A stretch of 64,000 nucleotides of DNA, taken from NCBI RefSeq assembly GCF_026210795.1, contig NC_089442.1, positions 4,864,501 to 4,928,500 on the forward strand, read 5' to 3'. Below are positions 1-11,864 of the stretch, piece by piece. The position numbers were made by a program, and so were the translations under genes. The first letter of the stretch is position 1. Each line of letters begins with the position of its first letter. Under the pieces are notes generated by a model, which did not search any database, had not been told where the DNA came from, and worked only from the letters and a program-made list of their open reading frames with translations. Origin of the DNA: Rhizophagus irregularis (lineage: Eukaryota > Glomeromycota > Glomeromycetes > Glomerales > Glomeraceae).

Positions 1-590
1 TTTAGTTTTGGACGAATGGCCTTTCAAATAGGTTTTTTTTTTATTTTTTTCTTTAAATGTCTAAAAACGTTTTTAACGAAACGTTTAATTTTTCTATTGC
101 AGGAACGCTGGCTTTTTTGGATTTGGACAAACTGGATTTTTGTAAAGGTATTTTTTTTAGTTTTTATTTTATTTTTATTGTTTTAAAAATATTTCTAATG
201 AAACATTTTTTTCTTTTTTTTTATTGCAGAAACGCCGGATTTTTAGTTTTGGACGAACCTGACTTAAAGTAAAGGTATATTTTTTTATTTTTAATTTTTT
301 TTTGTCTTAAAAATATTTCTAATGAAACTTCTTTTCTTTTTTCTATTACAGGAATGCTGACTTCTTGGTTTTGAATGAATCAGACTTTCAAAATAGGTTT
401 TTTTTATTTTTTTTTCTTTAAATGTCCTAAAAAACATTCTCACTTTTCTATTGCAGGAATGTTAGGCTTTTGGATTTGAACAAACTGGGCTTTCGTAGAA
501 GTATGTTTTTTTTATTTTTAAAAAAAAATAATTTTTTTTTTTAAAAACGTTTTTTTCTTTTCTATTTTAGGGACACTAACAACTCAAATC
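1..590 (+). repeat. Tandem array of 45-nt exon-like cassettes with intron-like spacers
   Basis: Five related modules follow each other at spacings of about 104 to 127 bp, the first cut by the window edge. Each internal module begins after a T-rich tract ending in TTGCAG or TTACAG and ends at a GTATTT, GTATAT, GTTTTT or GTATGT sequence. The modules starting near 101, 229 and 352 are each 45 nt (15 codons) between these splice-like borders; the one near 456 is 44-45 nt depending on the donor chosen. One frame gives related peptides of the type NAGFLVLDEPD. Some modules have stops just before the donor. It may be the end of a gene with amplified exons lying to the left, or its relic. No function is recognised. 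Confidence 0.55.
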
Positions 591-1764
591 TTAGCAAAAA
601 TGACTTTATAAATAAAAAAAATAAATGTCATAAACATTTATTTAAAACTATTAAACAATTAAATCTACATGAATTACAGCATTACTGCATTGATATTACG
701 GCATTAAGACACTATAGCATTACAGCTGAATTATAACTTTAGTTTCGGGTTAACATGTAATCAGGTCAGGTCAAACTTGTAACCTGACCCGATACTGAGT
801 CATGAATTTGATAACCTGACCTGGATATTTTAGGTCAACCTGATGGGTCACCTCGAATTGACCCGCTACCCATGCAGAGCTCTAATTTCTGCATCTAGTT
901 CGTTTTCAATTTTTATCATTTCTCACGTTGGATTCGGCCTAGTGCTTCGATCTGTATTGGTTTTATCCAGATTTTCATCTGGATTGAATTTCATTAAATT
1001 TTGCTGGCACTATGAGTTTGGCCGAAATTAGTATAAATTTTTGGGATAATAATACTTTAATGTTGATTTAAATTATAGTCTGTTTAAATCTGAAATTCAT
1101 AATCTTTCTCAGCCATAATCGTCACATGAAAATATTCAAGTTTTCATCCGAATTGAAGCACTAAATTCAGCTCATCGAGAGGATTCCAATGATATGTATT
1201 TCATATTTGTAGCATCAATATTGACAGAGTTATTCATATTTAAAATTTGGTATTAAATAGTCTTATAATTTTTATAGTAAACAATAATTTTAAAATTCAA
1301 AGTTAATGATCTCCGCATCCAGTGATCCAATCTTTATGATCTTTACGCGGTTAGATTCAGCTCATCGAGAGGATTCCAATGATATGTATTTCATATCTGT
1401 AGCATCAATATTGACGGAGTTATTCACGTTTAAAATTTTATATTAAATTATAATTATAAAAATCACATGACTATGATGTAATTTCGACCATTTCGACTTT
1501 AATTTCAACTTTTGACCTTTCCAAGTCAAAATATTTCTACTTTTGGGCTTTAATTTCGACTTCATGTATAAAACAAATCCAATAAGTTAACTGAATATAA
1601 GTAAATTTGTAAAAATTTTTTTTAATTAATATTTTATTATATATTAAAATTAAATATTTATTAATTACACAAAATTAATAACTTTGCAAACTTTTTTTAA
1701 TATACAAATAGCTAAAAAGATATATAGATTTAAAAAATTTAGTAAATAATGGCCAATTTTATTA
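591..1764. other. A+T-rich intergenic DNA with element fragments and one dispersed duplication
   Basis: No gene is supported. Bases 670-745 hold short phrases such as ATTACAGCATTAC and ATTACGGCATTA, which also fill the hAT-type element at 36,380-37,366, so this is probably a fragment of that family. Bases 755-875 contain repeated TCAGGTCAGGTCA and TGACCCG words ending in GAGCTCTA, like the end of a MITE. A segment of about 95 bp (1165-1259) recurs with few changes at 1355-1448; it begins ATTCAGCTCATCGAGAGG. Confidence 0.5.
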
Positions 1765-2512
1765 CGGTGCAGAACCTCTATAATAGGAACTTAAAAAAAT
1801 TTAAATAAAATTTGATTTTATAATTGGATTTTAATTTTATAAAAAAAATTAAACTCTATTTATTAAAAGGAATTGATTTATAAAATAAAAAAAAAGTCTC
1901 AATTTTTTCAGATTATGTAAGCATCATGTGATACATATATTAACCAATCAGAAATTAGGATTTTATAAGTTATATGATATAAAATTTATATAATATATTT
2001 ATTTATTGTATTTCATTATAAACTGATGAATTAGGTATACAATGATGAGATTTGTATTTTATTATATGTATTTTTTGACCTGAACTGTCTTTTAAATATT
2101 CACTTGATGGTATATAAATTATCATCTATAACATTAAATTGACCTATATTTAAACAACCTTATTCATTAAATCTTTTTTTGCAGTTTTAAAATTTTTTTT
2201 CTTCTTAGCATATTAAAAAAAAATCTGTACATTAAATGTAGCTAAAAAAACCTGTAATACAAAAATTTAAACTAGTCTCAATTTTGACTAAATTTAATCA
2301 ATATATTTAAATTACAGATTTTTAAACAGCTAAAACTCAGCCAAAATTTAATTTAGAAAAAAAATAACCGATAATTTTTAAAGCTAATGGTCATGTCTAT
2401 AAAAATTATTGGTTAAATTTTTTACTTTAATATAAAAAAATTTTTTTTTAGAAATTTATAATCAATCAATTGTTACTATATATAAGTAGTTGAGTATAGA
2501 GGTTCTGCACTA
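1765..2512. mobile_element. Non-autonomous pogo/Tc1-mariner-like element (748 bp)
   Basis: The ends form an inverted repeat: CGGTGCAGAACCTCTATA on the left, and TAGTGCAGAACCTCTATA when the right end is reverse-complemented. Both ends abut a TA dinucleotide (1763-1764 and 2513-2514), the target duplication of the Tc1-mariner superfamily. The form of the end (CAGTNNARAACCTCTATA) is typical of fungal pogo-like elements. The interior is A+T-rich with no transposase reading frame, so this is a deletion derivative or MITE. The first two bases of the left end are diverged. Confidence 0.65.
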
Positions 2513-3499
2513 TAGTTATTTAGCTAAAAATAAATAAATAATTATAAACATAAAGTTTTATAATTCATTATTATGGTTTGCATTATTAGATAATAAATGA
2601 TTTAGTAAATAAGTATATCTCGAATTAAAGGATAATTTCCAGAATTTATTGGATTTATTATAAAAAGATAAATTTAAGTTTGATTTTAATTATTTAAAGA
2701 AAGTTAAATATTAATTTTACAAAAAAATTACTATAACTAAAGTTTTTATAATAAATAAAGGTAATAAAAATATTAATTTTTTAAACTTTATATTATATCA
2801 ATTAATATAATTAAAAGTTGGGAATGTAAGAATCTATTATGTTCTATCCACCAATTTTTGATTGTTTTCTAATATAGTAGATAACATAATATAAGGCAAA
2901 GGAAATTTTTAGGTTTTCAAAACTAACTATTTATAGTACCTACCTAATACATTTAAACAATTTTGATTAAAAAGAAGGATTATTCTTGGCGTTTTTTAAA
3001 TAATATTTTTGGCTGGTGATCATGTGATCTTTTCCGGGATATTTTAATTAATATGAGGCGTTTAAACTTTTTTTTTCAGGAATACGGTATCAAAGATTCA
3101 AGTATCTAGATTTAAACTCTAGAATACGCCCAAAAAAAAGGCTGTTTGTAAAAATGGCAAATTCAGAAAAAAAAATGTGAAAAAAAGAGAATTCGATAAA
3201 TTGCCATTCCAATTTCCAAATAGAAGAACGGAATGCCAACCCCTTTATGGTTGATCACATAGTAAATTTACCAATTAACTCAATTATATTCACGTGAATT
3301 CATATTTATACAAGCTCTTTCAACTTCCCGTTTTGAAGTGAATCTTTGCTCTATGGACTTTAAGGTCACGAATTCGCAATTGCGACAAGTCTCATAAATA
3401 ACATTTTGGATAAACTGGATATTGTAGATAAAGATATTAATATTTATCTCGACACTTTGGAAAGCTCTCTGCAATCAACATAATCTATAATTTATTACT
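2513..3499. other. Intergenic DNA and probable SSK1 upstream region
   Basis: There is no coding signal. An in-frame TAA lies just upstream of the ATG at 3500, which supports that start. Nothing else is resolved apart from scattered A and T tracts. Confidence 0.4.
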
Positions 3500-6400
3500 A
3501 TGGCAAAAGAGACAACACAGCCCAAAAAGGACATTATTAATTGTAACGATAATAAAAATACACACCTTTCAAAAGACACAACAACACCCTTTACTTCTAC
3601 TTCAACAAATGCGATTGATAACAAGAATAAAGATAAAATCCCTTTACAAAACAACACTTCCTCATTAACTTATAATATGCTGCCACGTAATAATACACTA
3701 ATATCAAGTGAATCTTCAGAGAGTTCAGAGGATGAAGAATATGTGACACCATCAAAAGAACCATATGAAAATAAATATATTAAACTTACAACAATTGATG
3801 CATTAGATTTCTTGTCAACTGCTGATGAAATTAATACAACAAATTCGGACGCTATTATAAGTATCATTCGCAAAGCTACAAATTTAACCTTTATATTCTG
3901 TATAGTTTCTTCAGCACTTGCTGCCTTTATTTCAAGATTAGAAAGCAATTTAGGTTTTTGGTTCTTTTATCTTTCTTTGACCAAATTCTATTCTTTATGT
4001 ACCTTGCTTTGGGTTCATTACCTTTATAGATTAAATTCGGAATCATTATCACTTAAGGACACAATCAATGTTGCCAAAAAGGTTGCAATGGGAATTTCTA
4101 TCAGTCAAATAATGTATCAGCTTTTAACAAATAGTGTTGAAATTTACAAGAATCCTTTGATATATGCGAGTTCTGCCATTGGGTTTCCTTTTTTTGTACT
4201 TTTTGAGGAGATTCTTATCGCTTATCAAAAAGAGAATTCGATTAAACGGGCATTGTTAAAAGAAGAACGAACAAATTCGCAAATATCAGTTTACAAAGCA
4301 ATCGATCGTTTTGGTGAAAGAAAAGGATTATATCTTCGCACTATTTCTAATCAATTGCGACAAACCACTGACCTGGCAGTAGATACTTTAAAGCAGTTAA
4401 CTCCATCTCATTTCCTTTCAAAACCTCATGAACAATTATCAGCTTGTTCGATCTCATTCCCCACTGCTTCTATAAATGCTATTCACAATATTTTAAAGGA
4501 TATAAATTATATTTCTACCCATTTAGGAACTTTATCATTATTATTATTTTCAGAACAAGATAATCAAGGAATTTCTCATGTTAAACGAGAATTTGACATT
4601 GGTGAAATCATACAGCAAGTTGGTGATGTTCTTGCCGGTGATGCATGTAATGCCAAAGTTGAATTGGTTATTTATCATGTGGAGTATGGTTTAAATCATT
4701 TAAATGTCATTGGCGACGAGGCTGCTTTCAAGCATGCTCTATTGGACGTAAGTAATTACATACGGTATTGGAAGCAAAAAAAAAAATTTTTTTAATTTCT
4801 TATTTTATTTGTTTGTTTATTTATTTTTTTTAAAAAATCTTTTTTTACATAGCTTCTTAAATGTATAATTGATGGTGCTAATCCTGGAGATTGTATAGAA
4901 TTAGGATTACAAATACGTTTATCGAATGGATTGGAATCTCATGGTTCAGAAAAAGAACGTAAAATTAATCCATATGATAAAGTCAGTTGTACAATAGAAA
5001 TCATTCACAATGCAGGAAATACTGGATCAAAAGAGTCTAAGCGCAACAATATATTTCCTAATGCAAATTTGACTCATAAAATTTTAAGTTTCTTGGGTGC
5101 TGAGCTGAGGGTGGGAGAAGGACTCGAAATCATCATCGAGTTAGAGGCAGGATCACCCCTCGCACCACCTAATGTACCCAAAGTAAATGAAGAAAGTCTT
5201 CGACGATATCCTCATTTACGAATAACTGGAGAGCCTTCTGTTGAAGAACTTATCAAAACTTCACAGAGTATGAAGGAACAAAGAGTTGCTTTGCATGCTA
5301 CGAGCAAAAGTTATTTTGCTAAACATATTACTAGCTGTTTGACTACTTGGAGTACTGATATTTCGCATGTACCTATAGGTGGAGAAGAAGAATTCGAAAC
5401 GCCTCGTTCAGAAACGCCTTCTCCTTTAGAAACTGATACTGATACTGTACTTGGTGATTCAGATGTAGCATCAGAAGAACAAAAAAATAGTGATTTGCCA
5501 CCTACTTTTATAATAATTGATGATGATATTGATACGCTTAAACAACAACTTACTCATATAAGAAAAGTACCATTCCAATTAAATGCAATGACAAATCTTG
5601 CAAAACGACAGGGTCAGCCACCTAATTCATCATCACGAACTACTGCTATAATACATTTCACTTCACTTTCAAACTATAAGTCAGTAAAGGATGTTCTTCA
5701 ATACATTATTTCACCAGCAACAAGTCCTTTTAATTTGCCGCAAGTTTTAGTAATTCCTAAACCAGCTGGTCCGAGGCGCTTTTTAACTGCGCTTCACACA
5801 ACCATTAATAGAATAGTGGTTGATCCTGTTTTTATGCCTATAGCAACATCTCCTATGAGTCCAGGTCAACAATTGAGCGGGTTTATTAATGGTACAGAGG
5901 CAAATCCTATGGAAAATGTAATTAGGGACACTAAGATTACAGAATCTCCCGGAAATTACTTCCCTTCAGATGCTGCCAGTATGTGTCAAAATGACACATC
6001 TTCACCAAACACGAATATTACAAATAGTCCACTTAGTCCAAGACCTAGTGGTAGCGGTAGCCTATTAGTTATTCCACCAAAGAGTATATCAAATCCTCAA
6101 AAAAATGTGATTAAAATAGTAGGTTCAACCTCTCCTGGAAGAAATGGACCTTTTCAGAGTACTGGACCTTTATCTCCAACACCAATTGGAGTAAGAGGTA
6201 CTGGAAGTCCATCCAATGCTGGTAGTCCTGCAGCTAATTCCAACTGTAATCCAATACAACCGGTTTCATCACCCCCTCCACCATCTCCTTCATTACAAAA
6301 TCAACCTTCCGCACAATCACCTCGTAGACCAAAAAAACCAAAAAAGAAGACCAACACCGATACTGTAATACCACCAGTTAATGTCTTGATAGTTGAAGGT

Positions 6401-7721
6401 AAGTTTATATTAGTGTCATGTTTGTTGTTTTAATACATGTTACATATCAAAATAACTAAAATTGTGAATAACGTATTTAATACCAGATAATCCCATTAAT
6501 CAAGCAATTTTGTCAACTTTCATGAAGAAAAAGAAGATTAAATATGAGTGCGCATCTAATGGACAAGAAGCCGTAGACAAATGGCAAAAGGGAGGATTTC
6601 ATTTAGTTCTGGTAAGTAAAAAATAATTTTCTTTTGTGATTTATTAAAAATATTCAGCAAATTAATATTAAACTTCTATTTTATTTATGTAGATGGATAT
6701 TCAACTGCCTGTAATGGATGGAATAGAAGCCACTAAAAAGATAAGAGGTTTAGAAAAATCACAGAAAATAGGAGTTTTCCCTTCAACGCCTCCTTCTGCT
6801 TCATCTACACCTGTTTCTACACCTATGAAACAAACCCCTCCTTCCACACCAGACTTAGGTTTAATACCTGTTATTATCGTAGCACTCACCGCTTCTTCGC
6901 TACCTTCCGACAGGACGAATGCATTGGCAGCAGGTTGTAATGATTTTCTAACTAAACCAGTTAGTTTGGTATGGTTGGAAAGAAAGATTCAAGAATGGGG
7001 ATGTATGCAGGCATTAATTGATTTTGATGGTTGGAAAAGATGGAAGAGAGATGGTGAAGAAGCATTGAGAGAGAAAAGAATCGAGTCGACAACTATTGTT
7101 GGTCCTGGCGGAAATAAGTTTAATATTCTCAACTCTGGGGGGAGTAATGTCAAGTTATCTAAAAGTTTGAAACTGAAACAAAAACAAAACTCACAAGTTA
7201 GAAATAATCTCGCGAGTGAGAATAATGATAGTGATAATAAGACTAAGTCTACTATTACAACCACGACTTCAAGATCGAAATTAGTGATAGAAGAGTCATC
7301 ATCAAATTTTCTTGATTCGACCAAGGATAATAAAATTAATACTTTACCGTCAACAACTTCTCCACCTCCAAGTGGAGATGTCAACAATTCACCTGCAGGC
7401 ATGGTGACATCACCTCCACCAATAGTTGTTAAACCTAGTACCCCTCAATATAATAGGGAATCCAATAAAACTAGTAATATTAGTCCAATATCTACGAACA
7501 ACATGAAAAATAATTTAATAAGCAATAATTCATTAACAATCACAACAAACACTTCAACCCCATCCATGACTAATACCACAAATGAAACATCTTCACAACC
7601 TTCAACTCCATTATCAACATCAGATCCTCAAAAAACAGGAAGAAAGAGAGGAAACACTGTCTCTTCGATAAATGGTGTGAATCTAAGTGTTGGTGATCAA
7701 AATGGTAATAGTCTCATGTAA
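3500..7721 (+). CDS. SSK1: SSK1/Mcs4-type response regulator of the osmostress MAP-kinase pathway
   Basis: In fungi SSK1 receives phosphate from the Ypd1 phosphorelay and controls the Ssk2/22 MAP3Ks of the HOG/Sty1 pathway; that role is taken from the family. Four exons are read as 3500-4747, 4853-6398, 6487-6611 and 6693-7721, with phases 0, 1 and 0 preserved, giving about 1315 residues. An Asp/Ser-rich N-terminus is followed by up to four hydrophobic segments (about residues 129-147, 153-177, 194-210, 219-242). A histidine-kinase-like region (about 270-470) follows, in which the ATP-binding N box (DLLKCIIDGA) is degenerate. A pseudo-receiver (FIIIDDD, about 635-745) and a Ser/Pro-rich linker come next. 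The true receiver has acidic ED at 931-932, phospho-acceptor D975 in MDIQLPVMDG, T1039 and K1061, then the family signature EWGCMQALIDFDGW at 1074-1087. A Pro/Ser insert lies inside the receiver. Confidence 0.88.
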
Positions 7722-8267
7722 TAATATAAAACATTTTAATTATATTATTTATCTGTTATATATTATTATTTTATTTTGATTTTTTTTTCTTTTTTTTGTT
7801 GTAAAAAAATAATTTTATATTCGTGAAAATGGAAGACTTCATTTTCAAATATTTAATCAACCACTGCAAATAATTAAATAAAATGTTAAATACAAATCCG
7901 TTAATAGATAGTTTAAATATTGATTATGATATATTTAATTAATTGTTTAAAAAAAATATAATATTAATAAATTTTTTGTCAAATGTTTCAAAATGAATTG
8001 AACCATAAAATCATAAGTTTGAAGTAACTTTTTATTTTTAATTAATATTGACGCGTTTTCACACTTCTACAACTTATTATTTTCTCTGCGAAAACATTTA
8101 AATAATTTATCTCATATAATACTTTTCTTTTTTTCCAAAAAAAAAGTAAAAATGCCCACACATAGTTTCGTAAAAATGTGTTAGACTATCATAACTGTGC
8201 CACATGGTGATTTGTATATAAGTATATAACGATCAATACGATTAATATTACACTTCTTATTTTCGAA
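7722..8267. promoter_or_regulatory. SSK1 3' flank and SEC20 promoter region
   Basis: A 546-bp A+T-rich gap separates two genes on the same strand. A TATA-like stretch (TTGTATATAAGTATATAACG, about 8212-8231) lies roughly 40-55 bp before the SEC20 ATG and is a plausible core promoter. No other site is recognised. Confidence 0.45.
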
Positions 8268-9455
8268 ATGGCTACAATATCACCCCAAGTTCTTGTTTTA
8301 TTTGAAAACTTAAATAAACGTCAGTTAGAACTAGAAAATAAAGTTACACAATTGAAAAATGTAATAATCTTGTTAACTCAACAAGAACTTGCTGCAGAGA
8401 TTAGGAATGGTGTAAAAGAACTCGAAAAGTGGATAGAGGTGAGAATTAAAATTTTATTTTATCTTAATTTGGTACATACCTATATACTATATGTAGTATA
8501 TATGGTATATATATATATATATATGAATTCTATTAATTCAATTGATTATATTAATTCATTTCATTCATAATTAATTCATAATTAAAACAAGTTCAAAACA
8601 AGAAAGCAAAAATCAAATATTAATTTGAAATTTTATTGTTAGGATATAAAGGAAATAGCAGAAGAACAGGAAACAGATAAAGAGAAACAAGTTATTATGC
8701 AAAAGTTACATAGAAATGAGGAACAATTCAAACAGTATGTTGTTTGTATAATAATTTAAAAGTCGTTTTAAAAGTTCTTTCTTTTTTATTTGTTAAATAA
8801 ATAAATTTCTTAATAAAGATTACAAGTATCAATTCGAAGAGCCATTTTAACATCTAAACAAAATATTGAAAAAGAAGCTAAAATAGAACGTGAAATGTTA
8901 TTAGGTCGTGGTCATGGTAAACAAGAAGTATTTGAAATGAGAAGGCGTAATCTAACGTGAGTTAATTATGGTTAATCTTTAATTTGGATGTCACAAAACT
9001 AAAATTTCTGTTAATTTCTTCAAATTTATTTTTGTTTTATAGTTCAGAGGACACACTTTTACATTCTGCAAGTGATGTCACAGAATCATTACGACGAACG
9101 ACTCAATTGATGGAACAAGAAATCGAACGAAGTGCCTATTCAGCGAAAATACTTGGTAAATGAATTGATTTTTTATAATAAGATATAATTAATATGTTTA
9201 CTGAAAATGTTGTCTTTTATAGATGAATCTTCTCGTACGTTAAAGACGACTTTTAATGAATATAGGGGATTTTCTTCAGTGGTACGCAGTTCAAAACAGC
9301 TGATTACGAAATTGGAACAAAGTGATTGGACAGATAGATTACTTATCCTCTTTGGTTTATTCGTGTTTCTGCTTGTTGTAGTGTACATTCTAAAGAAGAG
9401 AGTGTGGAATACTGGGTTCGGATGGGTATCTTGGTTTGCATCTTGGATTATATGA
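8268..9455 (+). CDS. SEC20: Sec20-family SNARE (ER-Golgi retrograde transport)
   Basis: Sec20 is the Qb-type SNARE of the ER acceptor complex for COPI vesicles; this role is from the family. Five exons are read: 8268-8438, 8643-8734, 8819-8956, 9043-9155 and 9223-9455. Phases match at every junction, giving 248 residues. The N-terminal half is helical and charged with coiled-coil character. The Sec20 signature occupies the last two exons (LRRTTQLMEQEIERS through SSRTLKTTFNEYRGFSS). A single transmembrane helix at about 210-228 (RLLILFGLFVFLLVVVYIL) and a 20-residue lumenal tail follow. The tail lacks the HDEL retrieval signal of budding yeast Sec20. A TATA-like box lies just upstream. Exon 1 ends at a GTGAGA donor. 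Confidence 0.88.
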
Positions 9456-9809
9456 AGAGGATTTTAAAATTAATAATTCGACTTTTAATTATAAAAAAAC
9501 TTTTTAATAATTGTAATTTAATTGAATTTCTGAAATTGCGTTAAAATTTCTTCGTAATCTTTATTAATTGGAACAAATGGAGCAGTTGGAATAATTAGAA
9601 TAGTTAAAAATAAATAGAATAATTGGAAAAGTTGAAATAGCCAATAAATTTTAAATCAACAAATGAAAACATATAACGGCTATTAACTTGATTTAAAATT
9701 ATTAAATTTATTTTTAATTATTATTAAGTATTAAAAAAAATAATATTAAAAAATCTAGTTCTTATGGTCTGAAATTGTCCTTTTGAAAGTAATAATGATA
9801 AGTTGATTA
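9456..9809. other. Convergent 3' region between SEC20 and ISA1
   Basis: A 354-bp A+T-rich spacer between the tail ends of two converging genes. It contains repeated GGAA(C/T)AA-type words near 9565-9630. No separate gene or terminator is resolved. Confidence 0.4.
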
Positions 9810-10424
9810 TTATACTGAAAAACTTTCACCACATCCACAATTTTCTTTAACATTGGGATTATTAAATACAAACTTAGATGATAATCTGTCCTTTACATAA
9901 TCCATTTCACTTCCGATGAGTTTAAAAAGAGATTTATGTTCAACAAGAACCGTAACACCTAATAAAACATAATTAATTGTCTAATTCCATTTAAATTCAA
10001 AAAAAGAAAGAAAGAAAGAAAAAAGAAAGTAGTAATAATAATAATAATTATTGCCAATTGACTTACCATCTTGTTTTACTATCTCATCATGTTGTCCTTT
10101 CTCTTTGGTATATTCTAAAACGTAAGATTGTCCAGCACAACCTTTGTTCTTAACAGCAACACGAATTAATTTAGGATCAGGACCTTCAACTAATTGACGA
10201 AGTCGATTTACTGCTGAAGGAGTCTTAATAAATTCGAGAGTAGTATAAGAAATTATATATAAATATTAAATATATAAATAAATATATATTTTAAATAAAG
10301 AAGAAAAATATCGATATTATACCAATGTCATTGCCGCTTTCTGAACGCGACCTTTTCTAGAAGCCGCTACTGAAGCTTCGGCCATTTTAAGAGCCATTGA
10401 TCGAATTGCTGTTGCAGCTGTCAT
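9810..10424 (-). CDS. ISA1: Mitochondrial A-type iron-sulfur cluster assembly protein
   Basis: ISA1 (ISCA1) works with Isa2 and Iba57 to mature mitochondrial [4Fe-4S] proteins. Three exons on the minus strand (10424-10323, 10223-10067, 9958-9810) join in phase into 135 residues. The first 30 residues are rich in Ala, Arg and Lys with almost no acids, as expected for a mitochondrial presequence. The A-type domain starts at [12 protein letters not shown]. All three cluster-ligand cysteines are present: C63 in [12 protein letters not shown], and C127 and C129 in the C-terminal NCGCGESF motif. The protein ends two residues after GESF. Its start lies 274 bp from that of the divergently transcribed TMA16 gene. 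Length and motifs match the family; nothing is missing. Confidence 0.94.
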
Positions 10425-10698
10425 GTTGAAAATGAAATGTAAACATTTAAAAGAAAAGGTCTAAATTTAAAAACCTTATTATACTTATTATGAAAGAAAA
10501 ATCGTAAAGAAAAAAAATAAAATTCTAATGGTTATAATGAAATGAGTCTTAATGAGTCTTGCAATTCAATAAATTTTTTTTTTTGATTTATAATATTACC
10601 GAAATTTCCGTATATTTATAGTATTTCAGATCATGCTGATTATGTAGATCAGTTCGATCATCAAATTTTCATTTCGAGATTTTTTTTTTAAAAAAAAA
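10425..10698. promoter_or_regulatory. Shared divergent promoter of ISA1 and TMA16
   Basis: The two start codons face away from each other across 274 bp, so both promoters and 5' UTRs must fit here. The stretch contains AATGAGTCTT twice in a row (about 10541-10560), T and A runs, and the repeated word GATCATGCTG/GATCAGTTCGATC near 10629-10660. No defined transcription-factor site is claimed. Confidence 0.5.
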
Positions 10699-11864
10699 AT
10701 GGTAAATTTCTGAAAATTACGAATAAAGAAAAATGTGAAATGTAATTTAAACCAATTCTTTACTTTTTTTTAAATAAAATAAAAATTAGCCAAATAATAA
10801 ACGACATACGTTCAAACAAATCAAAAATAAGAAATCAATAATTCACCCTTCTAGTCGAAAAGCAGCTCAACTTCAAAGAATATCTTTACGTAAAGATCGG
10901 TTAGAAAGGGGTAAAACTCAAAGATTATCAGAAAGGGTTAAACCGATTGGTTTGTTTTAAATTTCTTTTATGTATATCATCATGAAAAAAAAAATTTAAT
11001 AAATTTTTTATTTTTTTTTATTAGTCGAACGTTTATTATGGTTTAAGTATGCATTTGACGATACACTCCCGTGTGCAACAAAAGCTGAAGTTTATGATTT
11101 AATCGAAATGTAAGATTTATTAGCTTGTTAAAGTAAATTTTATTAATGATTCATTGATCTAAAAGTTCATTTTTTCATTATTATTCATCGATTTAAAAAT
11201 TTATACTTCAATTTTAAAAAAAACAACAGGTTTATTAATCGGAATGATGACGAGATATTGAGATTAAAATCAACACATAAAGTCAATTCATCTAAATATT
11301 TTTATTTAGAATCATTGAAATTGAAGGAGAAAAAAGAATATATAGAAGGTTTTGGTAATGTTTAATAATATTTAAGGTTTTTTTTTTTATAATTTGTGTA
11401 AAAGTATATTAATGACTAAAACATATCTAATTATTAAACGTTTATTTATATTTTAAAGAAATTCCAGATTTTATGAATCCGAAAAATGTCAAATTATTAA
11501 GGTAATACATATATAATTATATATGAAATCAATTTTAATTTTTTATTTACAAATATTATATTTTATATTTTTATTTTTTTTTTACAGACAATGGGATGGG
11601 GATATTAATTCTATGACAAGAATTAAAATTATAAGAATAGAAGATCCCAATAATATAAATAATTTAAGAACTACAGCACAAATTATTGATGAGAAAAGAA
11701 AATTGAATGAAAAATTCAAACAAATCAAACAAGATTCTCTAGAAAATATTATGGGAGATTTTAAGATGAGTCTTGAACAAGTGGATCTTAATGAACAATC
11801 AAATATTGATGAAATTGTTAATTATAATTTACTTGATGATATTAATGAAAAATTGATAATTTAA
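10699..11864 (+). CDS. TMA16: TMA16-like ribosome biogenesis protein
   Basis: Tma16 associates with pre-60S ribosomal particles; this is known for the family. Six exons are read: 10699-10701, 10790-10949, 11025-11109, 11230-11354, 11459-11501 and 11588-11864. All phases are consistent, giving 230 residues. The first coding exon is the ATG alone, followed directly by GTAAAT. The protein begins in the family manner with PNNKRHTFKQIKNKKSIIHP, then SRKAAQLQRISLRKDRL, an LLWFKYAFDD segment, MFINRNDDEI, and LLRQWDGDINS near the end of the conserved part. The C-terminal tail is acidic and longer than in yeast (about 178 residues). ISA1 is divergent upstream. Confidence 0.87.

Noticed and set aside
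843..1031. 62-codon ORF starting MGHLELTRYPC
   Set aside because: Overlaps a MITE-like fragment, has no recognisable sequence and no gene context.
3670..3948. 92-codon minus-strand ORF
   Set aside because: Antisense shadow of SSK1 exon 1.
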